This document shows, one piece after another, positions 1 through 8,532 of a stretch of 64,000 nt of DNA. The stretch is from the NCBI GenBank assembly GCA_945878845.1, contig CAMCUB010000017.1, positions 1 to 64,000 of the forward strand. The letters run 5' to 3'. Source of the DNA: Erythrobacter sanguineus. Lineage in GTDB: Bacteria; Pseudomonadota; Alphaproteobacteria; Sphingomonadales; Sphingomonadaceae. The notes below the pieces were generated by a model. That model made no database searches and had not been told where the DNA came from. It saw nothing but the letters and a program-made list of their open reading frames with translations. Position 1 is the stretch's first letter, and every line of letters starts with the position of its first letter. Made by a program: the position numbers and the translations under genes.

Positions 1-32
1 GGCCACCACAGCATGGTGTACCATTGGTGGCC
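1..32. repeat. nested inverted repeat at left edge
   Basis: Outer arms GGCCACCA (1-8) and TGGTGGCC (25-32) pair perfectly and enclose a second palindrome, ATGGT (13-17) with ACCAT (20-24). It lies 160 bp before the first gene. It may be the end of a terminator from a gene to the left or an operator; the window edge prevents a decision. The rest of 33-189 shows no gene, only an AAGGGGCGG ribosome site near 170-179. Confidence 0.45.
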
Positions 33-189
33 GGGTGGGGAGGCGGGGCGGGAGGTCTGCCTCGTGCGCCAGCACGAGCGCCAACCAAAGACTTCCTCAA
101 ACAAAACCTTCCTCGCCGCTTAACGCGATCTTTACCACGCCGCGCCAGAACGGGCCGACACAGGTTCACCAAGGGGCGGATTTACAGCC

Positions 190-1968
190 ATGGACACTCT
201 GCGCGGCACCTTCGGTTCCGATTCGTCCGCGGATCGCAGCTGGGAGGACAGCGAGGACGACGGCGCCGAGCCGGCTCGCACCCGCGAGCTCCCGCCGCAT
301 GCCATCGGCCAGGACGAGCGCCGCATGCAGGTGCGCGCCTACAACCATTGGGCGGGCCTGCTCGGCGAAAACATGTTCCCCAGCATTGAGGATCTTGATC
401 CCGGCAATCTCCCCGATTTCGGCCCGCATTCGGTGCTGCTCGATTTCTCCTTCGGTATCGACAATCCGGCGGTGCGCTTCCTTGGCGAAAAGCTCGCGGC
501 GGAATGCAACGCGAATGACGTGGTCATCACCCGGCTTTCCGACGTGCCGCCGCGCTCGCTGCTGAGCCGCATCACCGATCACTACATGCAGATCCTCGCC
601 AATCAGGCGCCGATCGGGTTCGAGGCCGAGTTCGTCAACCACGCCGGGGTGGCGATCCTCTATCGCGGGATCCTGCTGCCCTTCTCGAGCAACGACGAGA
701 CGATCGACTTCATCTATGGCGTGATCAACTGGAAGGAAATGGCCGACCAGCTGACCGCCGACGAGCTGCTGCTCGAGATCGATCAGGCGCTCGAGCTCAA
801 TACCGAGCTCGAACTCGACGACGAGGTCGCCGAGGAACCCGCCCCGCGCATTGCCGATCCGGTCACTGACTGGGCGGATTCGCCCGCGCATGAGGAAGCG
901 GACGAGGTCGCCGCGCACGAAGACGCCGATTTCGCCAGCCTCGCCCCGCGCGCCGCCGCGCCCGACGAGGAAGTGGCGCTGCCCGATTTCAGCCAATATG
1001 CGCTCGACGATCCCGACGAGGAATATGACGAGGACGAAGGCGAGGGCGAGGAAGCCGGCTACAACTTCGCTTCGCTGGCCGATTACATCGAGGCTCCGGC
1101 CAAGAAGGCGATCGACCTGACTGGCCTTGAGCCGCTGCCCTACGCCGAAGAAGCGCCCGAGCCCGACTACGCGCCCGACTACGGCTATGCGCCTGAGCCG
1201 GAGGCTGCGTTCGAACCCGAACCGGCACCCGCACCCGAGCCCGAACCCGTCTTCGATGACGTCGAGGAGGTCGAGGAACTTGATCTGGTCGACGAAGCCG
1301 ATGCCGCAGAGGACGAAGCCGAAGACGCCTTCGTGGCCTTCGCCGATGACCTCCCCGAGGACGCGGGCCTTTACGATTGCCTTGCCGCCGCGCGCGAACT
1401 CGCCCGCGCTGCCGACAGCACCGAGGACCGCAGCCGCTCGGCGCTCTATGCCGCAGTCGGCCGCGCCTACGACTTCTCGCTCGCCGCGCAGGACGCGCCC
1501 GAGGATTACGCCGAACTGATCGCCGATGCCGGGCTGACCGTGCAGGAGCGCGCACCGATGACCCCGGTGGTCAAGCTCGTGTTCGGGCATGATTACGACA
1601 AGACGCGGCTCACCGAATACGCCGCGGTGCTGACCCATGCGCACCGCCTGAACCTGGATCGCGGGAGCCTTGCCGGCTACCTCGCCGGGACCGAGGGCGG
1701 GGTGAAGGCGATCGTCAAGGCGGAACGCCGTCTGCGCCGCGAGGAGCAGGGCAAGCCCGCGATCGAAGACCACGCCGCGGTGCGCGAGGCGCTCGCCCAG
1801 GCGCTGCGTGCGCTGGAGGCTATCAGCCTTGAGGAACTCGACGGCGGGGCCAGCGAATTCGCACTGGCACTGATCCGCCGCGACGAGATCGGCTGCGCGG
1901 AAATCCTTGGCGAGATCCCCGAGGATGTCGCGATGATCGAACGCGCCGCGCGCAAGCTGGTGGGGTAG
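190..1968 (+). CDS. acidic PAS-like hypothetical protein
   Basis: A 592-residue cytoplasmic protein with no signal peptide. Residues about 45-150 look like a PAS_5-type sensory fold (short motifs such as LLDFSFGIDNP and GIDNPAVRFLG are reminiscent of that family), followed by a long acidic, low-complexity stretch at about 195-400 rich in Glu, Asp, Ala and Pro with EPEPAPAPEPEP-type runs, and a helical C-terminal part at about 400-592. The ATG at 190 has a good ribosome site (AAGGGGCGG). The PAS assignment is inference from sequence feel, not a search. The function is unknown; the acidic linker suggests a scaffold or nucleic-acid mimic rather than an enzyme. Confidence 0.75.
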   Translation: MDTLRGTFGSDSSADRSWEDSEDDGAEPARTRELPPHAIGQDERRMQVRAYNHWAGLLGENMFPSIEDLDPGNLPDFGPHSVLLDFSFGIDNPAVRFLGEKLAAECNANDVVITRLSDVPPRSLLSRITDHYMQILANQAPIGFEAEFVNHAGVAILYRGILLPFSSNDETIDFIYGVINWKEMADQLTADELLLEIDQALELNTELELDDEVAEEPAPRIADPVTDWADSPAHEEADEVAAHEDADFASLAPRAAAPDEEVALPDFSQYALDDPDEEYDEDEGEGEEAGYNFASLADYIEAPAKKAIDLTGLEPLPYAEEAPEPDYAPDYGYAPEPEAAFEPEPAPAPEPEPVFDDVEEVEELDLVDEADAAEDEAEDAFVAFADDLPEDAGLYDCLAAARELARAADSTEDRSRSALYAAVGRAYDFSLAAQDAPEDYAELIADAGLTVQERAPMTPVVKLVFGHDYDKTRLTEYAAVLTHAHRLNLDRGSLAGYLAGTEGGVKAIVKAERRLRREEQGKPAIEDHAAVREALAQALRALEAISLEELDGGASEFALALIRRDEIGCAEILGEIPEDVAMIERAARKLVG

Positions 1969-1973
1969 GTTTT

Positions 1974-1995
1974 CGGTCGCGCTGATGCGCGACCG
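1974..1995 (+). terminator. hairpin after the PAS-like gene
   Basis: GGTCGCGC (1975-1982), loop TGAT, GCGCGACC (1987-1994), extended by one C-G pair. It starts 6 nt after the stop codon. No T-tract follows, so it may be a weak or Rho-assisted terminator or an RNA-stabilising hairpin. Confidence 0.4.
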
Positions 1996-2048
1996 CACCA
2001 CCGAAGGTGTCACCGCTTAAGTTTGCGTTCAGCCGCTAGGCCTGTAGG

Positions 2049-3425
2049 GTGGCGGCGATGCGTGGTCGCCCCAACCCCCTCGCTTTTTGCCTCGCGCTGC
2101 TCGCGAGCCTGATCCTCGCCGCGCACCCCGCGTCGGCGCAATCGATCCTGCGCGATGCCGAGACCGAAGAGCTGCTGCGCGACATGCTCGCGCCGATCGT
2201 GGAGGCGAGCGAGCTCGAGCCCGGCAATGTCGAGATCGTGCTGATCAATGATGGCTCGATCAACGCCTTCGTTGCGGGCGGGCAGGCGATCTATGTCCAT
2301 TCGGGTCTGCTCGGCGCGGCTGATACCGCCAACGAAGTGCAGGGCGTGCTCGCGCACGAATTGGGCCACATCACCGCCGGCCATGCGGTCCGCTTTGGGG
2401 AGCGCACCAAGGCGGCCAATGGCATATCGATCCTCTCGCTGCTGCTCGGCGTGGGCGCGGTGCTGGCGGGGGCGGGGGACGCGGGGCTCGGCATCCTTGC
2501 CGCCGGGCAGCAGGCCGCGCTCGGAAGCTTCCTCTCGTTCAACCGCGATCAGGAAGCCGCGACCGACCTTGCCGGGGTGCGCTACCTTTCGGGCGCGGGC
2601 ATCAGCGGCAAGGGGATGATCACCTTCTTCGAGAAGCTGCGCGGCAACGAGATACGCTCGGGCTACAGCCAGGCTGACGAGGCCGCCTATTCGCGCACCC
2701 ACCCGCTGACCGGCGACCGGATTCAGGTGCTGCGCGGGCTGCTCGAGGGCGATTCCGCCTGGGATACCCCGCCCGATCCCGCCCTGCAGGAGCGCTTCGT
2801 GCGCGCGAGGGCCAAGCTGTTCGGCTTCCTGTCCGAGCCGCCGCGCACGCTCACCGCCTATCCGGTCACCGATACCAGCGTGCCCGCCCGCTATGCCCGC
2901 GCCTATGCCTATCACAAGGACGCGCGCATCGACATGGCGATCGCCGAGACCGACGCGCTGCTCGCCGCCGAGCCCGACAATCCGTGGTTCCTCGAACTGA
3001 AGGGGCAGGTGCTGCTTGAATCCGGCCGGCCCAAGGAGGCGCTCGGGCCGCTGCGCCGCGCGACCGAGCTGACGCTCGCCCACCCGCTGATCGCAGGCCT
3101 GCTCGGCCATGCCCTGATCGCGACCGAGGATCCGGCCAATTTCGCCGAGGCCGAGGGCGTGCTGCGCGCCTCGGTGCAGAAGGACCGCTACAACCCCTTC
3201 GCCTGGTACCAGCTCGGCGTGGTCTATGAAGCGCGCGGCGATATCCCCCGCGCCCGGCTCGCGAGTGCCGAGGTGCAAGTGATGAACCGCCAATACCCGC
3301 AGGCGCTCGCCAATGCGCAGGCGGCCGAGGCGTACCTGCCCTATGGCTCGCCCGACTGGATCCGCGCGCAGGATGTGGCATTGGAAGCGCGCGCCGAACT
3401 GGAACGCGTGAAGAACCGGCGCTAA
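2049..3425 (+). CDS. M48 family metallopeptidase with TPR region (BepA-like)
   Basis: Predicted periplasmic zinc peptidase of 458 residues. A Sec signal peptide ends near residue 30 (ASAQ). The zinc motif HELGH is at 103-107 and the third ligand is probably the Glu in DQEAATD. The C-terminal half (about 260-458) has TPR-like helices, the architecture of BepA/YfgC, which degrades misassembled outer-membrane proteins; that role is inferred from the family. The start may be GTG 2049 or ATG 2058, both giving a signal peptide. It is followed 41 bp later by a DsbA-like gene, consistent with an envelope quality-control cluster. Confidence 0.9.
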   Translation: MAAMRGRPNPLAFCLALLASLILAAHPASAQSILRDAETEELLRDMLAPIVEASELEPGNVEIVLINDGSINAFVAGGQAIYVHSGLLGAADTANEVQGVLAHELGHITAGHAVRFGERTKAANGISILSLLLGVGAVLAGAGDAGLGILAAGQQAALGSFLSFNRDQEAATDLAGVRYLSGAGISGKGMITFFEKLRGNEIRSGYSQADEAAYSRTHPLTGDRIQVLRGLLEGDSAWDTPPDPALQERFVRARAKLFGFLSEPPRTLTAYPVTDTSVPARYARAYAYHKDARIDMAIAETDALLAAEPDNPWFLELKGQVLLESGRPKEALGPLRRATELTLAHPLIAGLLGHALIATEDPANFAEAEGVLRASVQKDRYNPFAWYQLGVVYEARGDIPRARLASAEVQVMNRQYPQALANAQAAEAYLPYGSPDWIRAQDVALEARAELERVKNRR

Positions 3426-3466
3426 GGCTGTCGGAAGCTCTTTTTCCGCTATTCACGAAAGCCATC

Positions 3467-4171
3467 ATGTCCACCGATGCACCCTCGAGCCTACGCAACA
3501 CGCTGCTGACCGCATTGCTGGCGCTGACCTTCGGCTTTCTGGGCGCGGCGGCGTGGTCGGGTGCGGGCCTCGCCGACAACCAGACACGCCGCTACCTGCT
3601 CTCGCACCCCGAACTGCTGCCCGAGATGGCGGCGGCCTATGAGGAGCAGGAGGCGGCCAAGCGGCTCGCCAAGATGGGCGGTGAGGTGTTCGAGGAATTC
3701 CCCGGCGTCGTGCTCGGCAACCCCAAGGGGAGCCGCGTGCTGGTCGAATTCACCGACTACCAGTGCCCCTATTGCGAGGCGAGCCTCAAGGACGTGAACC
3801 GGCTGGTGGCCGAGGACCCGGAATTGAAGGTGGTGATCCGCGAGTGGCCGATCTTCGAGGGCAGCGACGCGGCCTCGCGGATGGCGCTGGCGGCGGGGAT
3901 TCAGGGCAAGTATCCCGCTTTCCACGATGCGATGTTCAAGATGAACGATGTCGAGGCGGCGGCCAAGGCGGCCGGGCTCGACATGGCGAAGGCGCAGCGC
4001 GATGCGGCCTCGCAGGCGGTGACCAACGAGATCGCCAAGAACCTCGAACAGGCCCGCGCATTGGGCTTCACCGGCACGCCGGCATGGATCGCGGGCAAGA
4101 AGCCCATCGGCGGGGCGGTGGGCTACGCCAAGCTCAAGGAAGCGCTCGCCGCCGCCGACACCGCGGGCTGA
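3467..4171 (+). CDS. DsbA family thiol:disulfide oxidoreductase
   Basis: A 234-residue thioredoxin-fold protein of the DsbA/Com1 type. One N-terminal membrane or signal segment (about residues 11-30) places it in the periplasm. The redox motif CPYC is at 100-103 and the cis-Pro loop is GFTGTP near residue 203. An extra helical stretch (40-80) before the fold is typical of the Com1/ScsC-like group. It should form or isomerise disulfides in exported proteins, possibly those of neighbouring peptidases. No partner DsbB/DsbD gene is present in the window. Confidence 0.9.
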   Translation: MSTDAPSSLRNTLLTALLALTFGFLGAAAWSGAGLADNQTRRYLLSHPELLPEMAAAYEEQEAAKRLAKMGGEVFEEFPGVVLGNPKGSRVLVEFTDYQCPYCEASLKDVNRLVAEDPELKVVIREWPIFEGSDAASRMALAAGIQGKYPAFHDAMFKMNDVEAAAKAAGLDMAKAQRDAASQAVTNEIAKNLEQARALGFTGTPAWIAGKKPIGGAVGYAKLKEALAAADTAG

Positions 4172-4181
4172 GGGGCGCGAC

Positions 4182-5171
4182 GTGATGCGCGTGCCTGAGC
4201 TTGCCGCAGTGCTTGCCGCATTGCTTGCGGCCCCGTTCGCCGAACCTGCCCCCGAAGCACCGCCCGCGATCGACTACGCCGCCGAACGCGCTGTCATCGC
4301 GCGCTATCAGGACGCCAATCAGCGGCTGCAGGACGCCGGGTGGCGCCTCGCTCGCGGCAATTCCGCCTTCTGCCCCAAGGTGATCCCGAGCATCGGGCTG
4401 CAATTGCAGGACATGGCGAGCTACGGCGGGCCCGACATCGGCCGCGCGGCGCTGGGTCTCAAGCGCGATTTCGCGGTCAATGCCGTCGCTGCGGGCTCGC
4501 CCGCCGCGCTCTCGGGCGAATTTGCGCGCAACCGCGAGATCGTGCGGCTCGAAGGTTTCGACCCCAATGACTGGCCCGCCAAACCGCCGATCGACTGGGA
4601 CCGCACCACCCGCGCGCATGCCCATATCGACGCGATGCTGGCCGAACACGGCGGCATCACCATCGCCTTTGAGGGCGGCGGCGAGGCGCGCCTCGTCCCG
4701 GTCGAAGTCTGCGCCAGTCGCTTCGATCTGGACGCCGCCGGAGAGCTCGCCTTTGCCGACGGGGCGCGGGTGATCTTCCCGATGCTCTCGTCCGCCTATG
4801 GCTATGAAGAGCCGCTCTTCGCCGCGCTCCTCGCGCACGAGCTGGCGCACAACGTGCTCGGCCATGACGCGTGGCTCGACCGCAACGGGCGCCGCGCTAA
4901 GCACGTGCGCCGGATCGAGCGCGAGGCCGACCGGCTGGTGCCGTGGTTGCTCGCCAATGCGGGCCATGATCCCGAGGCAGCCGTGCGCTGGATGACCCGT
5001 TGGGGCAAAGAAAACGACACCGGGCTCAAGCTGCGCCGCACCCACGACGGCTGGGACGAGCGCGCAGACATGATGGCCGCCGAGGTGCCGCTGGTGCGCG
5101 CGGCTATCGCGGCGGAGGGCAAGGCCGACTGGTCGGTGCGTTTCAAGCGCGAGATCGACGTGCCTTTGTGA
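4182..5171 (+). CDS. exported M48-like zincin with PDZ-like segment
   Basis: A 329-residue predicted exported protein starting 10 bp after the DsbA-like gene, so probably co-transcribed. The start is GTG 4182 or ATG 4185, giving a short hydrophobic leader. Residues about 65-165 resemble a PDZ-like substrate module (AVNAVAAGSPAALSG). The zinc motif HELAH at 219-223 with a downstream EREADRL supports a gluzincin of the M48 kind. The ordering (PDZ-like then zincin) suggests a regulated membrane-associated or periplasmic peptidase. The substrate is unknown. Confidence 0.8.
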   Translation: MMRVPELAAVLAALLAAPFAEPAPEAPPAIDYAAERAVIARYQDANQRLQDAGWRLARGNSAFCPKVIPSIGLQLQDMASYGGPDIGRAALGLKRDFAVNAVAAGSPAALSGEFARNREIVRLEGFDPNDWPAKPPIDWDRTTRAHAHIDAMLAEHGGITIAFEGGGEARLVPVEVCASRFDLDAAGELAFADGARVIFPMLSSAYGYEEPLFAALLAHELAHNVLGHDAWLDRNGRRAKHVRRIEREADRLVPWLLANAGHDPEAAVRWMTRWGKENDTGLKLRRTHDGWDERADMMAAEVPLVRAAIAAEGKADWSVRFKREIDVPL

Positions 5172-5173
5172 TG

Positions 5174-5260
5174 CGCCGCCGCCTCCGCGGCGGCGTCCTC
5201 GGTGCTGTTCCCGCCCCTTTCAGGGCCGGGGCACCTGCGGCTCCCGCGCGTGCGCTCGCG
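5174..5260 (+). repeat. 3'-end stem-loop repeat, copy A
   Basis: Two bases after the stop at 5171: stem CGCCGCCGC (5174-5182), loop CTCC, stem GCGGCGGCG (5187-5195), then the conserved tail TCCTCGGTGCTGTTCC (5196-5211) and further similarity around GGCACCTGCGGCTC (about 5229-5242). The same arrangement occurs at 7398-7435 and, on the minus strand, at 19489-19452. The remaining bases up to 5361 show no gene. Confidence 0.8.
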
Positions 5261-5361
5261 GCCGCGATGCGGCCGAGCTTGCGCCAGGCCGTTGCCCTGC
5301 CAAGGCGGCGCGACCGAATAGCAGTGCCGTTTGCGACGAAATGAGTTAGACCAGTGCGACT

Positions 5362-6588
5362 ATGGCAGTGCTCCAGATCCAGGCAGCGCCGTTCTTCGCG
5401 AGCAAGAACCGGGCGTTCTGGAACCTCCAGCTGGCGGGCTGGGGCGCGGCGTTCCTGCTGCGCGCGGTCTCGGCGCTCGCCAACCAGCAGCCCTTCGACA
5501 TCCTCGCACTGATCCTGGTGACGACCATCACCGGCTTTTCGATCAGCCTGATCCTCTCGGTGATCTACCGCCAGCTGATCCAGCAGCAGCCGCTGGTGAC
5601 ATGGGGCGTGACGGCGGTGGTGCTGTTCTTCGCCGTGCTGCTCCACGCCTCGATCGATACCTGGGTGCAGGGCGTCTATTACGCCGCGACCCGCGACACG
5701 ACCTTTGCGCAGCGCCTGATCGGCCTGCTCTACCTGCCCCTGACGCTGCTTGGCGGGTGGAGCGCGCTCTATTACGCGATCAACTTCTTCCTCACCGTGG
5801 AACAGCAGGCCGACCGATTGGAGCGATTGGAGGCCCAGGCCACCGCCGCGCAGCTCGCCATGCTGCGCTATCAGCTCAATCCGCACTTCCTGTTCAATAC
5901 GCTCAATTCGATCAGCACGCTGGTGCTGCTGAAGCAGACCGAGCCCGCCAACGCGATGCTCACGCGGCTTTCGGGCTTCCTCAGGCACACCCTGATCGCC
6001 GAGCCCGGCAGCCAGGTCAGCCTCGCGCAGGAGATCGAGACGCTCCAGCTCTATCTCGATATCGAGCGCATGCGCTTTGAAGAACGCCTGCGCACCCAGT
6101 TCGAGATCGAGGACGCCGCGCTTCCCGCCCAGCTGCCCGCGATGCTGCTGCAACCGCTGGTCGAGAACGCGATCAAATACGCCGTCAGCTCGCAGGAGGA
6201 AGGCGCGCAGATCGCGCTCACCGCGCGCGTGATCGGTGAAAGGCTGCGGCTGACGGTCGAGGATACGGGCCCGGGGGCGGACGACACTCCGCGCGATCCC
6301 GCCGCACCGCCGGTGCCAGGCCGCCCGGTCTCGACCGGCGTCGGCCTCGCCAATATCCGTAATCGCCTTGCACAGGCCTATGGCGACAACCACCTGTTCG
6401 AAACCAAGTCCGAAGCTGGGGGCGGCTTCACCGTGCTGATCGAAATTCCCTTCACCCGCGCCGACAGAGCCGGGGAAGTGGCAGCACCCGCCGCGCCAGA
6501 AATCGGGCCAGATATCGGGAACCCCGCGGGCGGGAGCGACAATATCGTCCCCCTCAACCCCCCTAAAGTTATCGGAACAACCGCATGA
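5362..6588 (+). CDS. LytS/YehU-type sensor histidine kinase
   Basis: A 408-residue membrane kinase. About four hydrophobic segments occupy residues 20-150, followed by the His_kinase domain with the phosphoacceptor His175 in the family motif LNPHFLFNTLN and an HATPase_c domain (N-box VENAIKYAV, G-box GVGLANIRNRL). There is no periplasmic sensor domain, so the signal is probably sensed in or near the membrane. The gene overlaps the response regulator by 4 bp (ATGA), so the two are translationally coupled. A proline-rich tail of about 45 residues follows the ATPase domain. Confidence 0.93.
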   Translation: MAVLQIQAAPFFASKNRAFWNLQLAGWGAAFLLRAVSALANQQPFDILALILVTTITGFSISLILSVIYRQLIQQQPLVTWGVTAVVLFFAVLLHASIDTWVQGVYYAATRDTTFAQRLIGLLYLPLTLLGGWSALYYAINFFLTVEQQADRLERLEAQATAAQLAMLRYQLNPHFLFNTLNSISTLVLLKQTEPANAMLTRLSGFLRHTLIAEPGSQVSLAQEIETLQLYLDIERMRFEERLRTQFEIEDAALPAQLPAMLLQPLVENAIKYAVSSQEEGAQIALTARVIGERLRLTVEDTGPGADDTPRDPAAPPVPGRPVSTGVGLANIRNRLAQAYGDNHLFETKSEAGGGFTVLIEIPFTRADRAGEVAAPAAPEIGPDIGNPAGGSDNIVPLNPPKVIGTTA

Positions 6589-7391
6589 CCATCAGAACCA
6601 TCCTCGTCGACGACGAGAAACTCGCCATCCAGGGCCTCCAGCTGCGCCTCGCGCCATTCGAGGACGTCGAGATCATCGACACCTGCGCCAATGGCCGCGA
6701 GGCGATCCGCAAGATCAAGACCGAGAAGCCCGATCTCGTCTTCCTCGACATCCAGATGCCCGGCTTCGACGGCTTTTCTGTCGTCAAGGGCGTGATGGAG
6801 ATCGAACCGCCGCTGTTCGTCTTCGTCACGGCCTACGAAGAACACGCGATCCGCGCCTTCGAGGCCAATGCCGTCAACTACCTGATGAAGCCGGTCGACG
6901 AGCAGAAGCTGGCCGACACCGTCGAGCGCGTGCGCCAGCGCCTCGCCGAGAAGAAATCGGCCGAGGATGCCGGGCAATTGCTCGACGTGCTGGCCGAGGT
7001 GGCCCCTGACCGCGCCGCCGATTTCGTCGAGACCACCGCGCCTGCGGCCGAAAGCGCCGACCGCTTCGAAAAGCTCATCAACGTCAAGGACCGCGGCCAG
7101 ATCTTCCGCGTTGAGGTCGACACCATCGAGCATATCGAGGCCGCGGGCGATTACATGATCATCTCGACCGGCGACAACTCGCTGGTGCTGCGCGAGACGA
7201 TGAAGGACCTCGAGCGCCGCCTCGACCCGCGCAAGTTCCAGCGCGTCCACCGCTCGACCATCGTCAACCTCGATCTGGTGCGGCAGGTGAAGCCCCACAC
7301 CAACGGCGAGTGTTTCCTGGTGCTGGATTCAGGTGCTGAGGTGAAGGTGAGCCGTTCGTACCGCGATGTGGTGGCGCGCTTCGTGCATTGA
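6585..7391 (+). CDS. LytTR-family response regulator
   Basis: A 268-residue partner of the preceding kinase. The receiver domain (1-120) has acidic residues Asp9/Asp10 and phosphoacceptor Asp55 (FLDIQMPG), with a Lys in the NYLMKPV motif. A linker of about 40 residues leads to a LytTR DNA-binding domain (160-268; FQRVHRSTIVNLD, VKVSRSYRD). Such regulators bind direct repeats upstream of target genes; targets cannot be named here. A 4-bp overlap with the kinase shows an operon. The stop codon is followed closely by stem-loop repeat copy B. Confidence 0.95.
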   Translation: MTIRTILVDDEKLAIQGLQLRLAPFEDVEIIDTCANGREAIRKIKTEKPDLVFLDIQMPGFDGFSVVKGVMEIEPPLFVFVTAYEEHAIRAFEANAVNYLMKPVDEQKLADTVERVRQRLAEKKSAEDAGQLLDVLAEVAPDRAADFVETTAPAAESADRFEKLINVKDRGQIFRVEVDTIEHIEAAGDYMIISTGDNSLVLRETMKDLERRLDPRKFQRVHRSTIVNLDLVRQVKPHTNGECFLVLDSGAEVKVSRSYRDVVARFVH

Positions 7392-7397
7392 TGTGTG

Positions 7398-7435
7398 CGG
7401 GGGCGCCTCCGCGCCCCCGTCCTCGGCGCTGTTCC
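7398..7435 (+). repeat. 3'-end stem-loop repeat, copy B
   Basis: Stem CGGGGGCGC (7398-7406), loop CTCC, stem GCGCCCCCG (7411-7419), then TCCTCGGCGCTGTTCC (7420-7435), starting 6 nt after the response-regulator stop. The stem sequence differs from copies A and C but pairs perfectly, whereas the loop and tail are constant apart from one base. Confidence 0.8.
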
Positions 7436-7530
7436 TCCGCTACGCTCCGGGCGCCTGCGGGGCGGCCGCGTGGCCTTGCGGAGCCTGCGGCTCCGGGCCA
7501 TCGCGTTCCATCTTGGATTGACCTAACCCC

Positions 7531-7636
7531 TCGTCATTGCGAGGAGCGTAGCGACGAAGCAATCCATGGACTGAAGCGCTATTCCAAGCGCTAGGGCCAT
7601 GGATCGCCGCGGGCCGATCGGCCCTCGCGATGACGA
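7531..7636. repeat. palindromic repeat, family 1, copy 1
   Basis: Left arm 7531-7570 begins TCGTCATTGCGAGGAGCG and ends ATCCATGGA; right arm 7597-7636 is its imperfect reverse complement (CCATGGATCGCC ... CGCGATGACGA). The centre carries a small hairpin AGCGCT-ATTCCA-AGCGCT (7575-7592). A related copy lies at 8967-9073. The right arm contains the ATG at 7630, an alternative start for nadC. Confidence 0.8.
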
Positions 7637-7647
7637 AGGATGCCTTG

Positions 7648-8532
7648 GTGCCCGAATTCACCCTCCCCGGCTTCGACCTCGCCAAATTCATCCGCGAGAC
7701 GCTCGCCGAAGACCTCGGCGAGGGCCTCCCCGGCGGCGGGCGTGACGTCACCTCGGAGAGTGTCATCCCCGCCGACGCCCGCTTCTCCGGCGTGATGGAC
7801 AGCCGCGATGCGATTACCGTCGCGGGGCTTCCGCTAGCCGAGGCGTTCTTCCGACACCTCGACCCCGATTGCGTCATCGAACCGCTGGTCAGCGACGGCG
7901 ACCAAGTCCCCGCAGGCACCGATCTCATGCGCATCGAGGGCAGCGCCCGCGCTCTCCTCACCGCCGAGCGCTCGGCGCTCAACATCGCCCAGCACCTCTC
8001 CGGCATCGCCACCATGACCCGCGCCTATGTCGATGCGATGCAAGGCCAAGGAAACGGGGGCGGCAGCGCGACCTGCACCCTGCTCGACACCCGCAAGACC
8101 ATCCCGGGCCTCAGGTTCCTCGAGAAATACGCCACCCGCCAGGGCGGCGCGCAGAACCACCGGATGGGGCTGTGGGACGCGGCGATGATCAAGGACAACC
8201 ACGTCGCCGTCGCCGGCAGCGTCGGCGAAGCTGTGCGCCGCGCGCGCGAGGCGGGGGTCGAAAAGATCATCTGCGAGGTCGACCGCCTCGACCAGATTGA
8301 ACCCGCACTGGCCGCCGGCGCGCATCACCTACTGCTCGACAACATGGACCCCGCCACCCTCACCGAGGCGGTCCGGATCGTCGCAGGCCGCGTGCCGACC
8401 GAGGCGAGCGGGGGCGTCAACCTCCAGACCATCGCCGCGAAAGCCGCAAGCGGGGTCGATTACATCTCGGTCGGCCGCCTCACCCAGAGCGCGCCCGCCG
8501 CCGATATCGGGCTGGACTTCAAGCCGCTATGA
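7648..8532 (+). CDS. nadC: nicotinate-nucleotide pyrophosphorylase (carboxylating)
   Basis: Quinolinate phosphoribosyltransferase, the enzyme that makes nicotinate mononucleotide in de novo NAD synthesis. Family motifs are clear: LLDTRKTIPGLR, a QGGAQNHRMGL stretch, IKDNH, and the C-terminal phosphate loop region with SGGVNLQT and ISVGRLTQSA. I prefer GTG 7648, because AAGGA (7636-7640) lies 7 nt upstream and the protein then begins MPEFTLPGFDL. The in-frame ATG 7630 lies inside the palindromic repeat and would add six residues. nadA and nadB are not in the window. It overlaps the next gene by 4 bp. Confidence 0.95.
   Translation: MPEFTLPGFDLAKFIRETLAEDLGEGLPGGGRDVTSESVIPADARFSGVMDSRDAITVAGLPLAEAFFRHLDPDCVIEPLVSDGDQVPAGTDLMRIEGSARALLTAERSALNIAQHLSGIATMTRAYVDAMQGQGNGGGSATCTLLDTRKTIPGLRFLEKYATRQGGAQNHRMGLWDAAMIKDNHVAVAGSVGEAVRRAREAGVEKIICEVDRLDQIEPALAAGAHHLLLDNMDPATLTEAVRIVAGRVPTEASGGVNLQTIAAKAASGVDYISVGRLTQSAPAADIGLDFKPL

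Noticed and set aside
166..2013. Antisense ORF of 615 residues over the acidic protein gene
   Set aside because: The sense frame has a good ribosome site and coherent composition; the reverse frame does not resemble a protein family.
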